A stretch of 64,000 nucleotides of DNA from Anaeramoeba flamelloides (taxonomy: Eukaryota; Metamonada; Anaeramoebidae). The position numbers were made by a program, and so were the translations under genes. Under the pieces are notes generated by a model. That model was given only the letters and a program-made list of their open reading frames with translations. It was not told where the DNA came from and did no database searches. The DNA lies in NCBI GenBank assembly GCA_027625915.1, contig JANTQA010000015.1:6663001-6727000 (forward strand), written 5' to 3'. This document shows positions 1 to 11,652 of the stretch, piece after piece. Within the stretch, counting starts at the first letter, position 1; each line of letters starts with the position of its first letter.

Positions 1-961
1 TCTTTTTCTTTTTCTTCTTGTTTTTGTTCTTGTTCTTGTTCTTGTTCTTTGTCTTTTCTTTATTCTTGGATTTCACTTTTTGGTTCATTCTTTTTTTCTT
101 TTTGATCGGGTTTTGTGAATCTAAAAAGCCCATGTTAATAACAAAATTATTTCTTCTTTGTCTTTCTTCAATTCTCTCGTTATAACCTTGTAAGACTTTA
201 TATTTCAAATTCCATGGTATTTGTTGATCCGAAAAACCAATGGACGAGGTGATTGTTTCGCACTCATTATCATATTCTATTTCAAAATCCTTTCTTAAAG
301 GATTATATCCTGTAACTTGTGTAAAATTCTTTTTCCCTTCTCTATTTAAAGACTGTGGCATGGTAAGTGATGCTTCGTCATCCGATTTTGGTTTTTGATT
401 TTTTTTTTCTCTTCGTTTTTGTTTGTGTTGTTTTTTTGCATACTTTTTGTTTCTTTTTGTTGAATGCTTTTTGAATTTCGAAAGGATCTTGGTTTCAGAA
501 GGGAAGGGGCTTGTTTTGTTTTCAAGGTAAACTCTTTCATAGTGTTCCTTACATTCCTCTTTTGTTTTTCTTCGGAAATGTTTCGAAACTTCTTTCCAAT
601 TGCCAAAGCCTTCTTCGTTTAATCCCTCTAATAATTTAATTTCATCGTTCAAATTCCATTTTTTTTGATAGACTGGAGAATAATTGCTGGCAAAAACTTG
701 GTAGGAATGATTTGGTTTGTGATCCTTCATCTATTTAATAAAGAAAAGAGGTGGATAAATATTTGACAAAGAAAAAACAGATAAAACTTCAAGTAAAAAA
801 AAAGGTTGGTAATATTTGGAAATTACTTTAATTCCTTTCGAAAAGCATTTTGGACACAAGACAACATTGTCACAAATTGAACATTTTACAATGACATATT
901 TTGTAAGATCGAGATGGCAATTTTTGCAATAAACCTTTGGATTTAATTCATCTTCTTCCAT
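1..961 (-). CDS. ADA2: Ada2-type transcriptional adaptor (SAGA/ADA complex), 3' end outside window
   Basis: Two exons can be read: 961-827 and 730-1, with a 96-nt GT-AG intron at 826-731. I start at the ATG at 959-961 (MEEDEL); the open frame runs further upstream but is hydrophobic and looks non-coding. Exon 1 holds a ZZ zinc finger with paired cysteines (YCKNC, KCSIC, LCPKC). It continues across the splice into HSYQV, the usual end of a ZZ domain. A SANT/Myb domain follows (KWNLNDEIKLLEG, GFGNWKEVSKHF, KTKEECKEHYERVYL). After a Lys/Asn-rich spacer comes the Ada2 signature GYNPLRKDFEIEYDNECE, then an NERIEERQRRNNFVI helix and a Lys/Asn tract at the window edge. ZZ, SANT and the Ada2 box in this order are specific to Ada2, which in known systems activates the Gcn5 acetyltransferase on nucleosomes. 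The C-terminal SWIRM domain would lie beyond base 1. Confidence 0.93.
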
Positions 962-1576
962 AAGAAAAATGTTTACAACTAACAGAAAAAGTGAAAAAAT
1001 AGAAAAAATAAATTCTTGAGACAATAACTAATCATACTTGTTAAATTTATTTACTAGCCTTTCAAAATATTGAAGAGTCACTGTTTTCAAAGGAGATTCA
1101 AATTACTTGTTTATGATAAACTTCAATAGATCAATTGATAAAAAACAATTTTATTCTTTAATGATAAAAAAAGAAATTGATACAAAATCTTAAAACAAAT
1201 TATGGAGATCCAAAATACAATAATAAATTGAAAGATATTAAAATAATCTCTTATCATATACTTAAAACATTAAAATATATTGTAAAGTCATTTTTGTTTT
1301 GGATCTGTATCATATAAAAGCAAATATATTGTTGTGTGTTTATTTTAACTAGGAAATTATAAAAAAAAGTTCTATAATTTTACTATTCAATTCCATTTTT
1401 CATTTAGAAAAATAAACTTTAAGTGAATTTATTGTAAATAAAACATTTCTTAAATCAACCAATAAACTTTGTTTCTTTTGAACCCAATCAAAAAACATTT
1501 TTTTTTTTTATCTTTATTAGACTCTGAATTTTACTATTGAAAATAAGGTAATTGAAATAAAATTTTTGTTACTTAC
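962..1576. other. Intergenic spacer between Ada2 and a short inverted-repeat element
   Basis: AT-rich spacer upstream of the Ada2 start. It must contain the Ada2 promoter, but no recognisable motif stands out. No open frame worth calling. Confidence 0.5.
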
Positions 1577-2033
1577 TGTTGAGAGAAAAAAGTTTGACAC
1601 AGAAAAATGGTTGGACACCATTTATAATTGGTTACATCAGTAAAATTGAAAATCAAATCCTATTGATAACTAGGTGACTTTTATATAAATCCAGGTTTAA
1701 ATGTGTTACAAGTTCATTAATCTGTGGTGTGTGTAGAATATTCATTTGAATGGTTGATAACTAAAGTAGATCATGCTATTTTAACAAAAATCCAAGTTTT
1801 AGTAAAGTTTACTATTAATTCTGAAAATGGTAATTTTTAAACTTGCTTTAGATTAGAAGAGATAAAGTTTTGAAAAGGCAGAATTACATTAACCGTTATT
1901 TTAATAAGTAGATTATTGTTATTTTCTTGAGTTATTTCACAAACGATTGAAATTAAATATCTTTTTCAGTAGTGTTAAAATTTAAAATTGTTCTCCTACT
2001 ATTTTTCTCTATTCAACATTTTTCTCTCAACAA
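1577..2033. repeat. Inverted-repeat element, GTGGAAAAAAAGTT family, diverged copy
   Basis: The left end TGTTGAGAGAAAAAAGTTTG is the approximate reverse complement of the right end TTCAACATTTTTCTCTCAAC. The subterminal text (an AATTGG block, then GAAAATCAA) follows the same pattern as the copies at 20686-21091 and 55961-56397. No coding capacity, so it is probably a non-autonomous DNA element. It sits less than 150 bp upstream of the mannosidase start and could contribute to or disturb that promoter (inference). Confidence 0.55.
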
Positions 2034-2174
2034 TAATTGTTTTAATACAGTAAGATGATTGAGAAGATATATTTTTGAATAAAAACCAGCCATTTTGATT
2101 AAAAGTTTGTTTCTTTCCTTGTAACGTATTCAAAGGATTCTTTTGAAATTTGGTAACCATTTTTTTTCACATTT

Positions 2175-3923
2175 ATGAAGATAAAGCAATTGTTTGTTTC
2201 CAAGAGAAAGTTGCTCATTACTAATTTAACATTTCTACTTGTGCTAACAAATTTGGAATTGATTCTTTGTTTTGAAAATAGTTCGTGCTCTTCCTGTCAA
2301 ACAATAAGAACCAAACAATCAACAAGCAAAGATCCAAAGGAGCACTTTTACAAAAGTCATCCAGAATTAGAGCACTTTCAAACGCTGTATGGAGAGCAAT
2401 TCAGCAAAAGCCCGATCAGCCATGATGCAGATCTTCAAAAGATGGCTGCCGTACGTAAGGCATTCCGCCACGCATGGAAGGGATACTGTCTGCACGCATG
2501 GGGCAACGATCAGCTGTTACCAGTAAACAATGGATCCTACAATTGGCTAGATTTAGGGACGACGATTGTGGACAATTTGGACACTTTGCTTCTTATGGGT
2601 TTTAATCAAGAATTTGAACATGCAGTGTCGTGGGTTGAAAATGGATTAAATTTTCGATCTGATCGCAACACAAGTGTATTTGAAGCCACCATCAGGGTTG
2701 TGGCAGGGCTGCTGTCCTCATATCATATCTCAAAAAAGCCACTTCTCCTTGACAAGGCAAAGGAACTTGCCAATAAAATATCCAAGAGTTGGGATGAACA
2801 ATCAGGATTCCCAATGCCATATTTGAATTTTAAAACAAACAAAAAGAGCTTGCCCACATGGAATAATAACCATTATGTGCTTGCGGATCTTGGTACACTA
2901 CAGATGGAATTTAGTTATTTAACAAAATTAACTGGTGACCCTCAATACCGTCAAATGACTTTCGAGATCCTCAATAAATTGTTCAAGCAATATGGGAAAT
3001 CTGGCTTTTTCCCAATTTTTATTCATCCCAATGCCAGCATCAAACGTTTGAATGATTTATATAACAAAAAATTTTCCATTGGTGGGATGGGGGATAGTTT
3101 TTTTGAATATCTGTTAAAAGTTTGGGTTCTTGAAGATCAAAAATCAGACGATTTGATCAAAATGTTTGATAGAGCAATGAACAATATTATTATGCAGATG
3201 GTACATGAAGTTTCAATTGATCGGGCTTCTTTCAAAAATAACAATTTAAAAAAGAGAAAGTATCGCGATGGGCATAAATTTCAAAAGCCTCAAAATGTTA
3301 GCCATAAGAAGAAGATGAAAACGATCAAGAAAAAAATTAAGAAGCAAACAATAACAATAAATAGTGAAAAGAAATTGAAATTTATAGGAGAGATCGAAAA
3401 CGGGAAGTTGATTTTTAAAATGGAAGAAATTACTTGCTTTGTTCCAGGACTCTTTGCTCTTGCAGCAAAGTTAAAGGTTGGCAACTATTCTCGATACGGG
3501 CGACTATCCAAAGATTTACTAAATACTTGTTATTATTTATACACTTCAACAAGGACAAAACTTGCACCAGAGTTGATTAGTTTTCAAAACGATCAAATAA
3601 TTATTCTTGACGCGAATTATAGACTAAGGCCTGAAACAATAGAAAGTTTGTTTTATTTGTGGAGACTGACGGGAGATCCTATTTATCGTAAAATGGGCTG
3701 GAGGATTTTTAAAAGTATTGAAAAGTATTGCAAAACATCATCGGGTTATAGTTCATTGCTAGATGTCAATGATAGAAAGTCAAATTTTAGAAATGAAATG
3801 CAGTCATATTTCTTATCAGAAACTTTAAAGTATTTATATTTATTATTCGCACCCTCATCAATTCTCCCTTTAGATTCATTTGTATTTAATACAGAAGGGC
3901 ATCCTTTTCCAATTCAGAAATAA
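2175..3923 (+). CDS. Class I alpha-1,2-mannosidase, glycoside hydrolase family 47
   Basis: A 582-residue type II membrane or secretory protein. An N-terminal hydrophobic segment at about residues 11-33 (LLITNLTFLLVLTNLELILC) acts as a signal anchor. The family's acidic motifs are present: FEATIR near residue 170, DSFFEYLLKVW near 307, RPETIESLFYLWR near 485, and FNTEGHPFP at about 570-578, where the Thr binds the essential calcium in known enzymes. The cysteines of the conserved disulfide are in ITCFVPG and LLNTCYYLY. These enzymes remove alpha-1,2-linked mannoses from N-glycans in the ER or Golgi. Overall motif spacing is closer to ER mannosidase I and the Golgi enzymes than to EDEM, but I would not fix the subtype. 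A Lys-rich insert of about 40 residues (about 355-395) interrupts the barrel between conserved blocks. Single exon, ending in tandem TAA TAA. Confidence 0.93.
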   Translation: MKIKQLFVSKRKLLITNLTFLLVLTNLELILCFENSSCSSCQTIRTKQSTSKDPKEHFYKSHPELEHFQTLYGEQFSKSPISHDADLQKMAAVRKAFRHAWKGYCLHAWGNDQLLPVNNGSYNWLDLGTTIVDNLDTLLLMGFNQEFEHAVSWVENGLNFRSDRNTSVFEATIRVVAGLLSSYHISKKPLLLDKAKELANKISKSWDEQSGFPMPYLNFKTNKKSLPTWNNNHYVLADLGTLQMEFSYLTKLTGDPQYRQMTFEILNKLFKQYGKSGFFPIFIHPNASIKRLNDLYNKKFSIGGMGDSFFEYLLKVWVLEDQKSDDLIKMFDRAMNNIIMQMVHEVSIDRASFKNNNLKKRKYRDGHKFQKPQNVSHKKKMKTIKKKIKKQTITINSEKKLKFIGEIENGKLIFKMEEITCFVPGLFALAAKLKVGNYSRYGRLSKDLLNTCYYLYTSTRTKLAPELISFQNDQIIILDANYRLRPETIESLFYLWRLTGDPIYRKMGWRIFKSIEKYCKTSSGYSSLLDVNDRKSNFRNEMQSYFLSETLKYLYLLFAPSSILPLDSFVFNTEGHPFPIQK

Positions 3924-3926
3924 TAA

Positions 3927-4256
3927 TTTCTTCCATATGATTTAGCGAGTTATTCTTTGACACATGACTCAACTTTTCCAAAAAAAGGGGTTAACAGTGG
4001 TAAAACTGTCATTAAAAATAATTTGAAAAAAAAAGTTTTCATAATACACATGCTGTACCATCCACGCGAAGACTCTTTCCATTTCTTTCGGGGTTTCCCA
4101 GCTTATAAGAAAGTGAGAGCATTGTGGATAAAGCAAATTGGAAAAATGAAGGTCAAGAAATATAATGGCATGCTTGATAATAAAGACAATTCTCGTCTAC
4201 TCTCTTACATAAATGAAAAAGAATTTTACAATAATTTGAATAATTTCTTAATATAA
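3927..4256 (+). other. 110-codon open stretch in frame with, and directly after, the mannosidase stops
   Basis: After TAA TAA the same reading frame stays open for about 110 codons, starting FLPYDLASYSL, to a TAA at 4254-4256. The first ATG inside is at 4050 (MLYHPRED). Composition is mixed and Lys-rich, unlike the AT-only spacers, and resembles coding sequence here. No family recognised. It could be a former C-terminal tail cut off by new stops, a read-through extension, or the last exon of another gene. GH47 enzymes normally end soon after the FNTEGHP-type motif, so the mannosidase is complete without it. Confidence 0.35.
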
Positions 4257-4884
4257 TAATTACTACTTGGGGCAAATTGGATTTAAATTCACTAACCAAC
4301 CAAAAAAAAAAAAAAAAAATTAGTTTTCATTATTTCCTTTGGTTGTGGCAAATGTGTTCAAATGGATTTACTTTATAAAATTCTTGATAGATCCATTGCT
4401 ATTTACAATTCAATATTAATTTTTAAAGAATATTGGTTAATTACAATTTTAGTAAATAAAGTTGAATCGATGTTAGTAAGTGTATATTTAAATCAATATG
4501 TCTTTAGTTTAATGTAACAAAATCTATTACCCGAATCTAATCAGAAGATTTTTCATATATTTCGAGTTAATGGTGGACTAAATTATTTGGTATATCTTAA
4601 TTCGTGGGTGTTTGCAATAAAACGATCTATTTGTAAAATAAAATCCAATTCAAAATTTTAAGCACCTCCCACACACACACACATATATATATATATATAC
4701 AAACAGAGAGAGACGGGAGGTGAGATTTTCAAATGGGGAATTATAAACTATCCCACCCTACATATGATTGTAAAAAGAAAAGATAATTTCATCAAAAAAA
4801 AATAAAATGATTAGACTTAAACAATCTAGCTGAAGGTTTAAAAATAGATGAAATAGAAAACATTGACAGGGGGGGGGGGGTAGG
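4257..4884. other. Intergenic spacer
   Basis: AT-rich DNA with an A17 run near 4302-4318, a compound microsatellite at 4670-4713 and a G10 run near 4869. No gene seen. Confidence 0.5.
4670..4713. repeat. Compound microsatellite (CA)n(TA)n(GA)n
   Basis: An uninterrupted CA tract passes into a TA tract and then a short GA tract. Simple sequence, no further meaning seen. Confidence 0.9.
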
Positions 4885-5417
4885 GAAGAAGAGATTAAGG
4901 GAGTCATGCATGAAACTAGTGTTGGGTCAATACAAGAAAATGTGGTATCCTCAAAAGAAGAAAAAAACTGGAAATTAAAAAGATATCTTGAAATAAGACA
5001 ATTTCCCTGAAAATTTTCAGGGAAAAACAACCATAGCTTAACTCAAAATCGTCAACAACTATGTTCAAACTGAAATCTTTTAAAAATGGCTTAAATATAT
5101 AGATATACAAATGAGGGAAATGGTGAAAGGGAGTTGATTCTAAAATATGCCTTATGTTGATGAAAAAAAAATTGATGATATCGATCACTTGATATGGGGA
5201 TGTAAAAAATATGAAAAAAAAACAGAAAACAAATGAAAAAAGACTTTTAAAAAAATCAAAATATTTTGATTTTAGGATGGACAATAATGAAGATTCATAT
5301 GAATTGCATATGAAAATGAACAAAAGAGAAATATATTACATTACTAATAAAATAATTCCTTACCGATATGGCCCAACATACTATAAGAAAAAAAAAAAGA
5401 TTCCAAATCACAAATGA
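4885..5417 (+). mobile_element. Possible degraded non-LTR (LINE) C-terminal region
   Basis: Three plus-strand pieces with protein-like composition lie in different frames: one near 4885-5007 (containing EEIKGVMHETSVGS), one near 5147-5234 (MPYVDEKKIDDIDHLIWGC), and one near 5277-5417 (MDNNEDSYELHMKMNKRE). The phrase DIDHLIWGCKKYE has the His-x4-Cys spacing of the zinc-knuckle tail of many LINE reverse transcriptases and resembles DIDHFLSDCSFYE at 29.8 kb. It is broken across frames, so not functional. The alternative is a small multi-exon host gene, since AG dinucleotides precede the last piece. Confidence 0.3.
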
Positions 5418-5420
5418 TTT

Positions 5421-7408
5421 TAGATCATATAGCCACATAAATTCATCCCAGTTTCAATAACTCTACACATTTTTCTTATCTATTTTTGAAGTATTTTATT
5501 TTTTGTTTATTCTTAAAATTTAAATTCCTTATTTTTTACTTGATGTTCATTTTTTTACATTCTCCTTATTTCAATTTTATTTTAGAAAATTAAATAAAGT
5601 TTAAAATACTTTTAATGACCGTTTCTAGACTCTCTAATGAATGTAGGTCTAGACACTCTTTGGATTAGAAGTTACAAATTTAGCCGCTTCAAAATTCTCT
5701 CTTTAATAGATAAAGTGGTTTAAACACTTAACCCTCAACAGTAAACCTTTAAAATTCATAATTTTTAACACACCAAAATTCAATTTTTGAAAAGAAAATT
5801 ACTACTTTTTTATTACTGAACGTTCACCAAAAAAGGTTAAAGAACCAGATTTTTTGTTAACAATTAGTATCATTTAATAGTGCCTTACAAAGTCACTATT
5901 TTTACTCTCTGTTTGTCTCTTCTAAGATCTTTTTTTTTTTCACTTTATATTTTACTCAATAAAAAACAAAAATATAATAAAAAAAATAAATCAAGAATAA
6001 AGAAAAAGAAAGAAAATTTTCTCAAAAAAAGTAAAAGAAAAACAAAAAAAAAAATTTGAAAAAGCAAAACACAAATTTACAAAATTGGAATATTTGATTT
6101 TATCCAAAAATTGAAGATTTCTTTCGAGTAGAATATTGGATAAAACCCCTCGGTTTTTTCTATTTATTGAATAAAACAAAATCTCTTTGACTGAAAAAGT
6201 GATGAAATTTTAAAAAAAAAAAAAAAAGGGGGGGGCACTTTTATAAATTAATTTTTGATCTTTTTTAATAGGAATGTACACAATTTTTAGCAAATTTAAT
6301 TTTCTAAATTTATTGTAATTTCATTTTCTACTATCCTATGTATTAAATTGAAATTTTTCTACTCAATATATTTGAACGAAATATATTTGTTTATTTTCTA
6401 CTTCATTTCTGATTATTGTGTCTTTATTTTATTATTCATAGGCTACTTATGTTTGAAATTTGTGTTTCAAAAGATAATAATACTAATAAATTTAAAAAAA
6501 TGTAAAATTTTAAGACTGCGTTCTCATTTTTGAGTGGGGTGGGTGCTTGTATTATTTCACTTTCACTTCTCAAAAAAAATTTTCACACTGAAGAAATTGG
6601 ATAAAAAAAAAAAAAAAACATTTTTTGTCATTACCTTTTCAGGCAGAATGTTTTTCTTTGTTTTTCAATGAAAAGGAAAATTGAAAATAACAAAAAGAAT
6701 AATTGCGAAAAATGGCTTTTGGGGGTTTTCAAGTGCAAGTTCGAATTTGAGAACATTTCAAACTTGTAATAGAAAAGGTAAAAAATATATAGAAATGTCA
6801 GAGATATTATTGTGGGTTCAGAAAGTTGAAATGGAAATTCTAAAATATTAGAATCAAATTTATGTATGATCTTTCTAGGTTGAAAAATTGTGAAAGTTTC
6901 TCATTTTTTCTTAAAGAAATTCTCGTTGGACAAATATTACTTGGATTACCTAACTCTTTCAAGGGTGATTTTAAACATTATTTCACTGTTTTTGCCTAAA
7001 AATGAAGTCCTTAAGTTAAACAAAACTCAGACATTTAATCCCCCTCATAAATACTATTTGTTACAAAATAAATTGAAGAAAATTTTTCTTGAGCTTTCCA
7101 TAAAAAAGTTTTTTTTTGATGTTCGTAAAATTTCAATTTTTTAATTCTTAAAACCAGTTTAAATTATTAATTTTCTCTTTGAGAATCAAGTAACCTTGAT
7201 TATTTTATTTTTTGGTTGGTTATTTTTTTTGTTGGGAAAGCTGAATGAAACTTTTGATCTTTTAATTTTACAATTAACAGCAAATATAAAAAACATTTCA
7301 AACACTAAAATTTTCAAAAACATTTTCATTTGTATTGTTATATTTTGAAATAATAAATGAAACTCAGATTTGTTTCAAGTTATTGTTTTTTTTTTTATTA
7401 TAAATTCT
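5421..7408. other. Intergenic spacer with one dispersed repeat
   Basis: Contains the dispersed repeat at 5640-5830; otherwise AT-rich, with A runs at 6211-6226 and 6602-6618. Short open frames at 6348-6533 and 6890-7144 are Phe/Leu/Ile/Lys-rich chance frames. Confidence 0.5.
5640..5830. repeat. Dispersed repeat, copy A (shared with 21.2 and 58.3 kb)
   Basis: Text around GTCTAGACACTCTTTGGATT and CTTCAAAATTCTCTCTTTAA recurs at 58270-58420 in the same orientation and at about 21230-21330 in reverse. It is followed by TTAACACACCAAAATTC. Probably remains of a transposable element; boundaries approximate. Confidence 0.45.
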
Positions 7409-7759
7409 TTACAGCAAAGAAGTTTGAACACTTTTTAATTGCTTTTCTGATTGTTGGATTTTGGTAAATTGTGTAAGGATCAGTGTTGGTGAGTCGACAA
7501 TAAATTGGCACTGAACATCAACCAACGAAATCGTTGAACCAATTTTGAAAATTTCCTTTTTGAAGAGTTTACCAGAGACGATCAGTGGCACAGCACCAGT
7601 TTCGTCGCCAACTAAAAATTCATACACACACTTTGTTCCAGAAGAGACAGTAAGATCTTGTGAAACGAGTTTAACAATAATGTTTGTCACTGTTGTTGTT
7701 TGTTGTAATTGGGAGACTGTTAAGAATTTTTGATTTTGTGTTCCAAATTTTTCTTCCAT
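7409..7759 (-). CDS. Small single-domain OB-fold nucleic-acid-binding protein
   Basis: A 116-residue protein in one exon, made of one OB fold. It has FLTVSQL near the N-terminus, a strand TVTNIIVKLVSQDL, the turn YEFLVGDETGAVPLIVSG and the closing strand GSTISLVDVQCQFI. The VGDETG turn and overall length match two related groups of small ssDNA- or RNA-binding OB proteins: the SOSS-B/hSSB family and the plant At4g28440-like family. I cannot separate these by eye. No zinc finger and no long acidic tail follow the fold, so it is the minimal form. A role in DNA repair or RNA binding is inference from the family. It stands alone, 4-7 kb from its neighbours. Confidence 0.7.
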   Translation of the reverse strand: MEEKFGTQNQKFLTVSQLQQTTTVTNIIVKLVSQDLTVSSGTKCVYEFLVGDETGAVPLIVSGKLFKKEIFKIGSTISLVDVQCQFIVDSPTLILTQFTKIQQSEKQLKSVQTSLL

Positions 7760-8159
7760 TTTAAAAAAGTTTGGGTTTGTTTGATAAAAGAAAAAGAAGT
7801 AAAAAATAAATTATTCAATTATTTTGAGGCCTTAAGATTTGTAAATGTTTTTTAAGTTAAGCAATTAATTTAGTTCTGTGTTTTTTTTAACATCCATTCA
7901 TTCCTATTTCTTGGAATTCCAGTTATTGAATTTTTCTAATAATTCTCAAAATGATTCTATTTTTATCTACAAGGTTTGTCTGGCTTATAAGATTCTTAGA
8001 TCATTGGGGATATAGCAAATTCGAAACAGCAAGTTTTTGAAATAGGATTGAATGATTGAACATAAAGACACAATTCTCCCTATACTCTCCTTGTGAATGA
8101 AAAGACAATAGCAAAATTTTCGAGAGTTAGATTAAAAAAATATCCAATTAATGTATATA

Positions 8160-8212
8160 CAGTCAGTTTCACTTTTAAGGCACAAATTTTTCAACGAAAT
8201 ATTAAGTACAAG
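8160..8212. repeat. Truncated copy of the CAGTCAGT inverted-repeat element
   Basis: One end only: CAGTCAGTTTCACTTTTAAG and following text, preceded by TA. It matches the left ends of the copies at 11332 and 11653. The partner end is missing. Confidence 0.7.
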
Positions 8213-9611
8213 ATCAATCAGGTAATAACCAATGAAACAAGTTGGTATTCCATATTTAGATAATTTTTTTTAAATTCTAGGTGTTCTAATCCAAAAATCA
8301 AATAGACATCCTTAAAAAAAAAAATGATTCTATTATTTTTTTTAGTATGAGTTAGTATCCACAAGTTCTGTTTCTATCATTAAAAATCAAATACAAGTGT
8401 ATTCTATTTGAAAAGTTTATTTATAAAAAAATATTTTCATAAATTTGGATTCTAAAAACAATTAATATGGTGTTTGTATTTTGTGGTTTATTCGTTAATT
8501 ACTATTATGTGCTAACATAAGTTTTTCAACTTTAACCCCTTAATAGAATTGAATTGGGGTTCAAAATATTGATCTGACTGGGCAAAGGAAATATAATGAT
8601 AATATGAAGAACAATCTTTACACAAACAAATTGGTTTCTTGAAATAAATTTGAAAGGGTAATTATGAAGATATTTTTAGCTTAAATTATCAATTTTTGTC
8701 AAAAAAATTGAATAAAAAAATCAGATTTTAAATTTAAAGTAAAAAAAAAATGATTTTATTTCAAGAAATCACAAACTTTTTTAATTATATGACCAAATTT
8801 GAGAGATAAAGGGGATTAAGATTTTTGGGTATTTGCTTTTATTCTAGACCGGGCCAGTAAATCAATTGAAATCATAAACTAAACTACTTTCGAAAAATAA
8901 GGGCCCAGTTTTTCAAATTATACTCACTAAACTAATTATATGAGGAACCCTGTAAATAATCATCAATAAACTAGAAGTTGATGGATAATCATCAGAAGAT
9001 TAAATACTAACAAGATGTCTTCTTTAAAAATTTTTATACGTTGAAAAAAATCTATTTCATTTTTTGTACAAAAATTTGGCTAAAAAAATCATCCAAAATT
9101 TTACAACATCTGGATATTATCAAATTTTTTTTCGGTTGTAAGAGTAATTTGATTGAGAATTAAATTGAAATTTTTCATCATGTAAAAATATTAAATGTAA
9201 ATCAGTGAAGAAAAATTAACATCTGAAACTATTGGATTGAAGAAACTAACAAACAAAAAAAAATCAAATTGTCATCTGATTGTTTGAAAATTTTTTTTAT
9301 TTTCTTCCAATTTTTCAGTCAAAAGTTTGGTTAGTTGATTATGAAGTAGAAAATTTTATTTAAATTACATCATTAATCAACTGCCCAACATCATATTGAA
9401 ATCCAATGATTCTAGAACTAGATCTCGAAATTTCGGCCCCTATTTTTTGAATTTAGTTTAAATTCAATTTCGAAAAGAAGGGGACACCTCTTGAATTACA
9501 AATACTATTGAATTTGATTGTTAATAGGATAATTTCTTATTTATTATTTTCAATATAAGTATTCTTTTATGATTTTTTGTTTATGTGTATTGAGCAGTTG
9601 GGAAATGAAAG

Positions 9612-9638
9612 AAAAAAAAAAAAAAAAAAAAAAAAAAA
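9612..9638. repeat. Poly(A) tract of 27 A
   Basis: Uninterrupted A27. It might be the tail of an old retroposed copy, but no element is recognisable beside it. Confidence 0.85.
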
Positions 9639-11331
9639 GATCAATTTATAAATAATATGCCAGTATAAAAATGGAAACAGTTTCTATTTAATTTCGAATA
9701 AGTCAGATATAGGAATTAAGAAATAAGGTTAATAAATCGGTGATTTTAACAAAGAAAAAAGAAAATAAAGCAAAAAAAAACACAATTCCAACAAAATATC
9801 CATATGAATTTGGTTATATATTGAATATGGGACTTTAAAGAACAAAATTTTTGGCCTGTAAAGAGCTATCAAGAAAAAATGTTAAGAACTTTTCACCAAT
9901 TCATCTGGTTCAATGGTTTTTATTGGTTTTATATTTTTTTTTTATTAAACAATTTACAAAACGGGATTTCTCTTTTCAAATAAAAGGTTTTATAAATTTT
10001 TAAAATATTTAATTTTAGTTTTTATTTATTTATTTGAATGAGTTTTAAATATTCATTTGGGTGTTTTTTTAATGTTTTAAAGAGTTTCTTATATTTTAGA
10101 ATGATACTTAAATTAATTGGGTTTAATTATGAATAATTCTTGAAATTTGATGTGCCCTTTTATTTGAAAAATAGTTTAGGGCTGTATATCTGAATTCAAA
10201 TTCAAATAAAAATAATCCTGAAAAAAAAAAGAAAAAAAAAACATGAGTTAAATGTTTGTTATTTGTTAAAGATGTGCAATATGGATTTTTGGTACAACTT
10301 TTATTTAAATAGAAATCTTTCACAAAATAAGTTTTGTAAACATGAGGTTACTCCTAGAGTTTTATTATAATATTAATTATTTTTATTTATATTAAATATT
10401 GACTAAAAACACTCTGTATAATATTTTTTTTATATTCATAAAAGAAATTTTTATCGTAATTTATTTAGTAATTATATTTTTATCAAATTCAGATATTTTT
10501 GTTAAATTTTTGTTATATTTTGTTTAAACTGGTATTTTCAACAAATGATTTTTTTAGTAATCTAAAATAAATTTTTTATATTGAGGGCTATTCCCACTGG
10601 TATAAAAAAAAAGAAGAAAATATCATACGATATTTAATATAATAGATTAAATGGTATGAAGTGCTGTGTGGGGAAATAAGAAATTGAAATAGACAAGAAT
10701 CCATCTTAATTTATTTTTTATTTAATTATTTAAAAAAAATAAATTGAATAAGATACAGTACTCAATTTTATTTTATTTCTCTTAACTTTAAAAAATGCAA
10801 TTTTCTTTAAGATTACTTGTTTTTTTTTGGTGGTGAATAACAAAATATTTTTTTTTGTGAAAAAATAAGTTAAAAATTGTGTGTTACTACAAAAGAAAAT
10901 GAAAGAGAAAGGTGTCACATTTTTCAAATATTAAGTTTTAACTTGTAATGAAAACATATGCAGGACAATGCTAACAATTGAAAAATAATGAGTTTTTTTA
11001 ATTTATAGATTATATCTCATTTAAAAAATATAGATAGTGGTTTTTTTAAAATCGGTAGAAACTGTGTAAGCAAGTTTTCAAAAATAAAATACTAATAGGT
11101 AACAATTATTAAAGGGGGGTATCTATTAGAAATTTATACCTTTATAAACTTTCCTAATGTGGTGTTAAATCAAAATTACCGTCATATGAATCATTTTTTA
11201 TCTTCTTTGTTCTTAATGTTAATTTTTAATTATATGGCACGTTATTTTAAAAGTGTAATAAAATAGAAGGGTGGTGTTCAAAAAAAAAAAAAAAAAACAG
11301 ATAATATTTTTTTCTTTAAAAACAAAAAATA

Positions 11332-11528
11332 CAGTCAGTTTCACTTTTAAGGCACAAACTTTCAACGAAATTTAAGGCACAAGCAAAATCTCAAATTAAG
11401 GCACAAAATTCAAATTCTAGTAAAAATAAATTGTAAAAAATAAAATTCCAAATTTTGTGCCTTAATTTGAGATTTTTTTGTGCCTTAAATTTCGTTGAAA
11501 GTTTGTGCCTTAAAAGTGAAACTGACTG
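11332..11528. mobile_element. 197-bp TA-flanked miniature inverted-repeat element, CAGTCAGT family, copy 1
   Basis: Begins CAGTCAGTTTCACTTTTAAG and ends with its reverse complement, AGTGAAACTGACTG. The arms are about 80 bp and contain the phrase AAGGCACAAA several times. TA dinucleotides flank both ends (11330-11331 and 11529-11530). TA target sites and a CAGT terminus point to a non-autonomous Tc1/mariner-type element. No coding capacity. Confidence 0.85.
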
Positions 11529-11652
11529 TATATACACAAGTATTTTTTCTATGCATGGTGCCTTATATTTAATATCTTGTATAATTACTTAATTTAAATT
11601 GTTTTTAATTTATTCGAAATTTTTTTTTATTATTTTTCAAAGAATTCGTATA

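Noticed and set aside
3921-3926. Reassignment of TAA to an amino acid
   Set aside because: TAA also ends the porin, methyltransferase, aldehyde dehydrogenase and H4-like genes at the expected protein ends, so TAA is a normal stop here.
4758-5323. Minus-strand frames of 90 and 135 codons
   Set aside because: Phe/Ile-rich and antisense to plus-strand text that looks more like protein; no family features.
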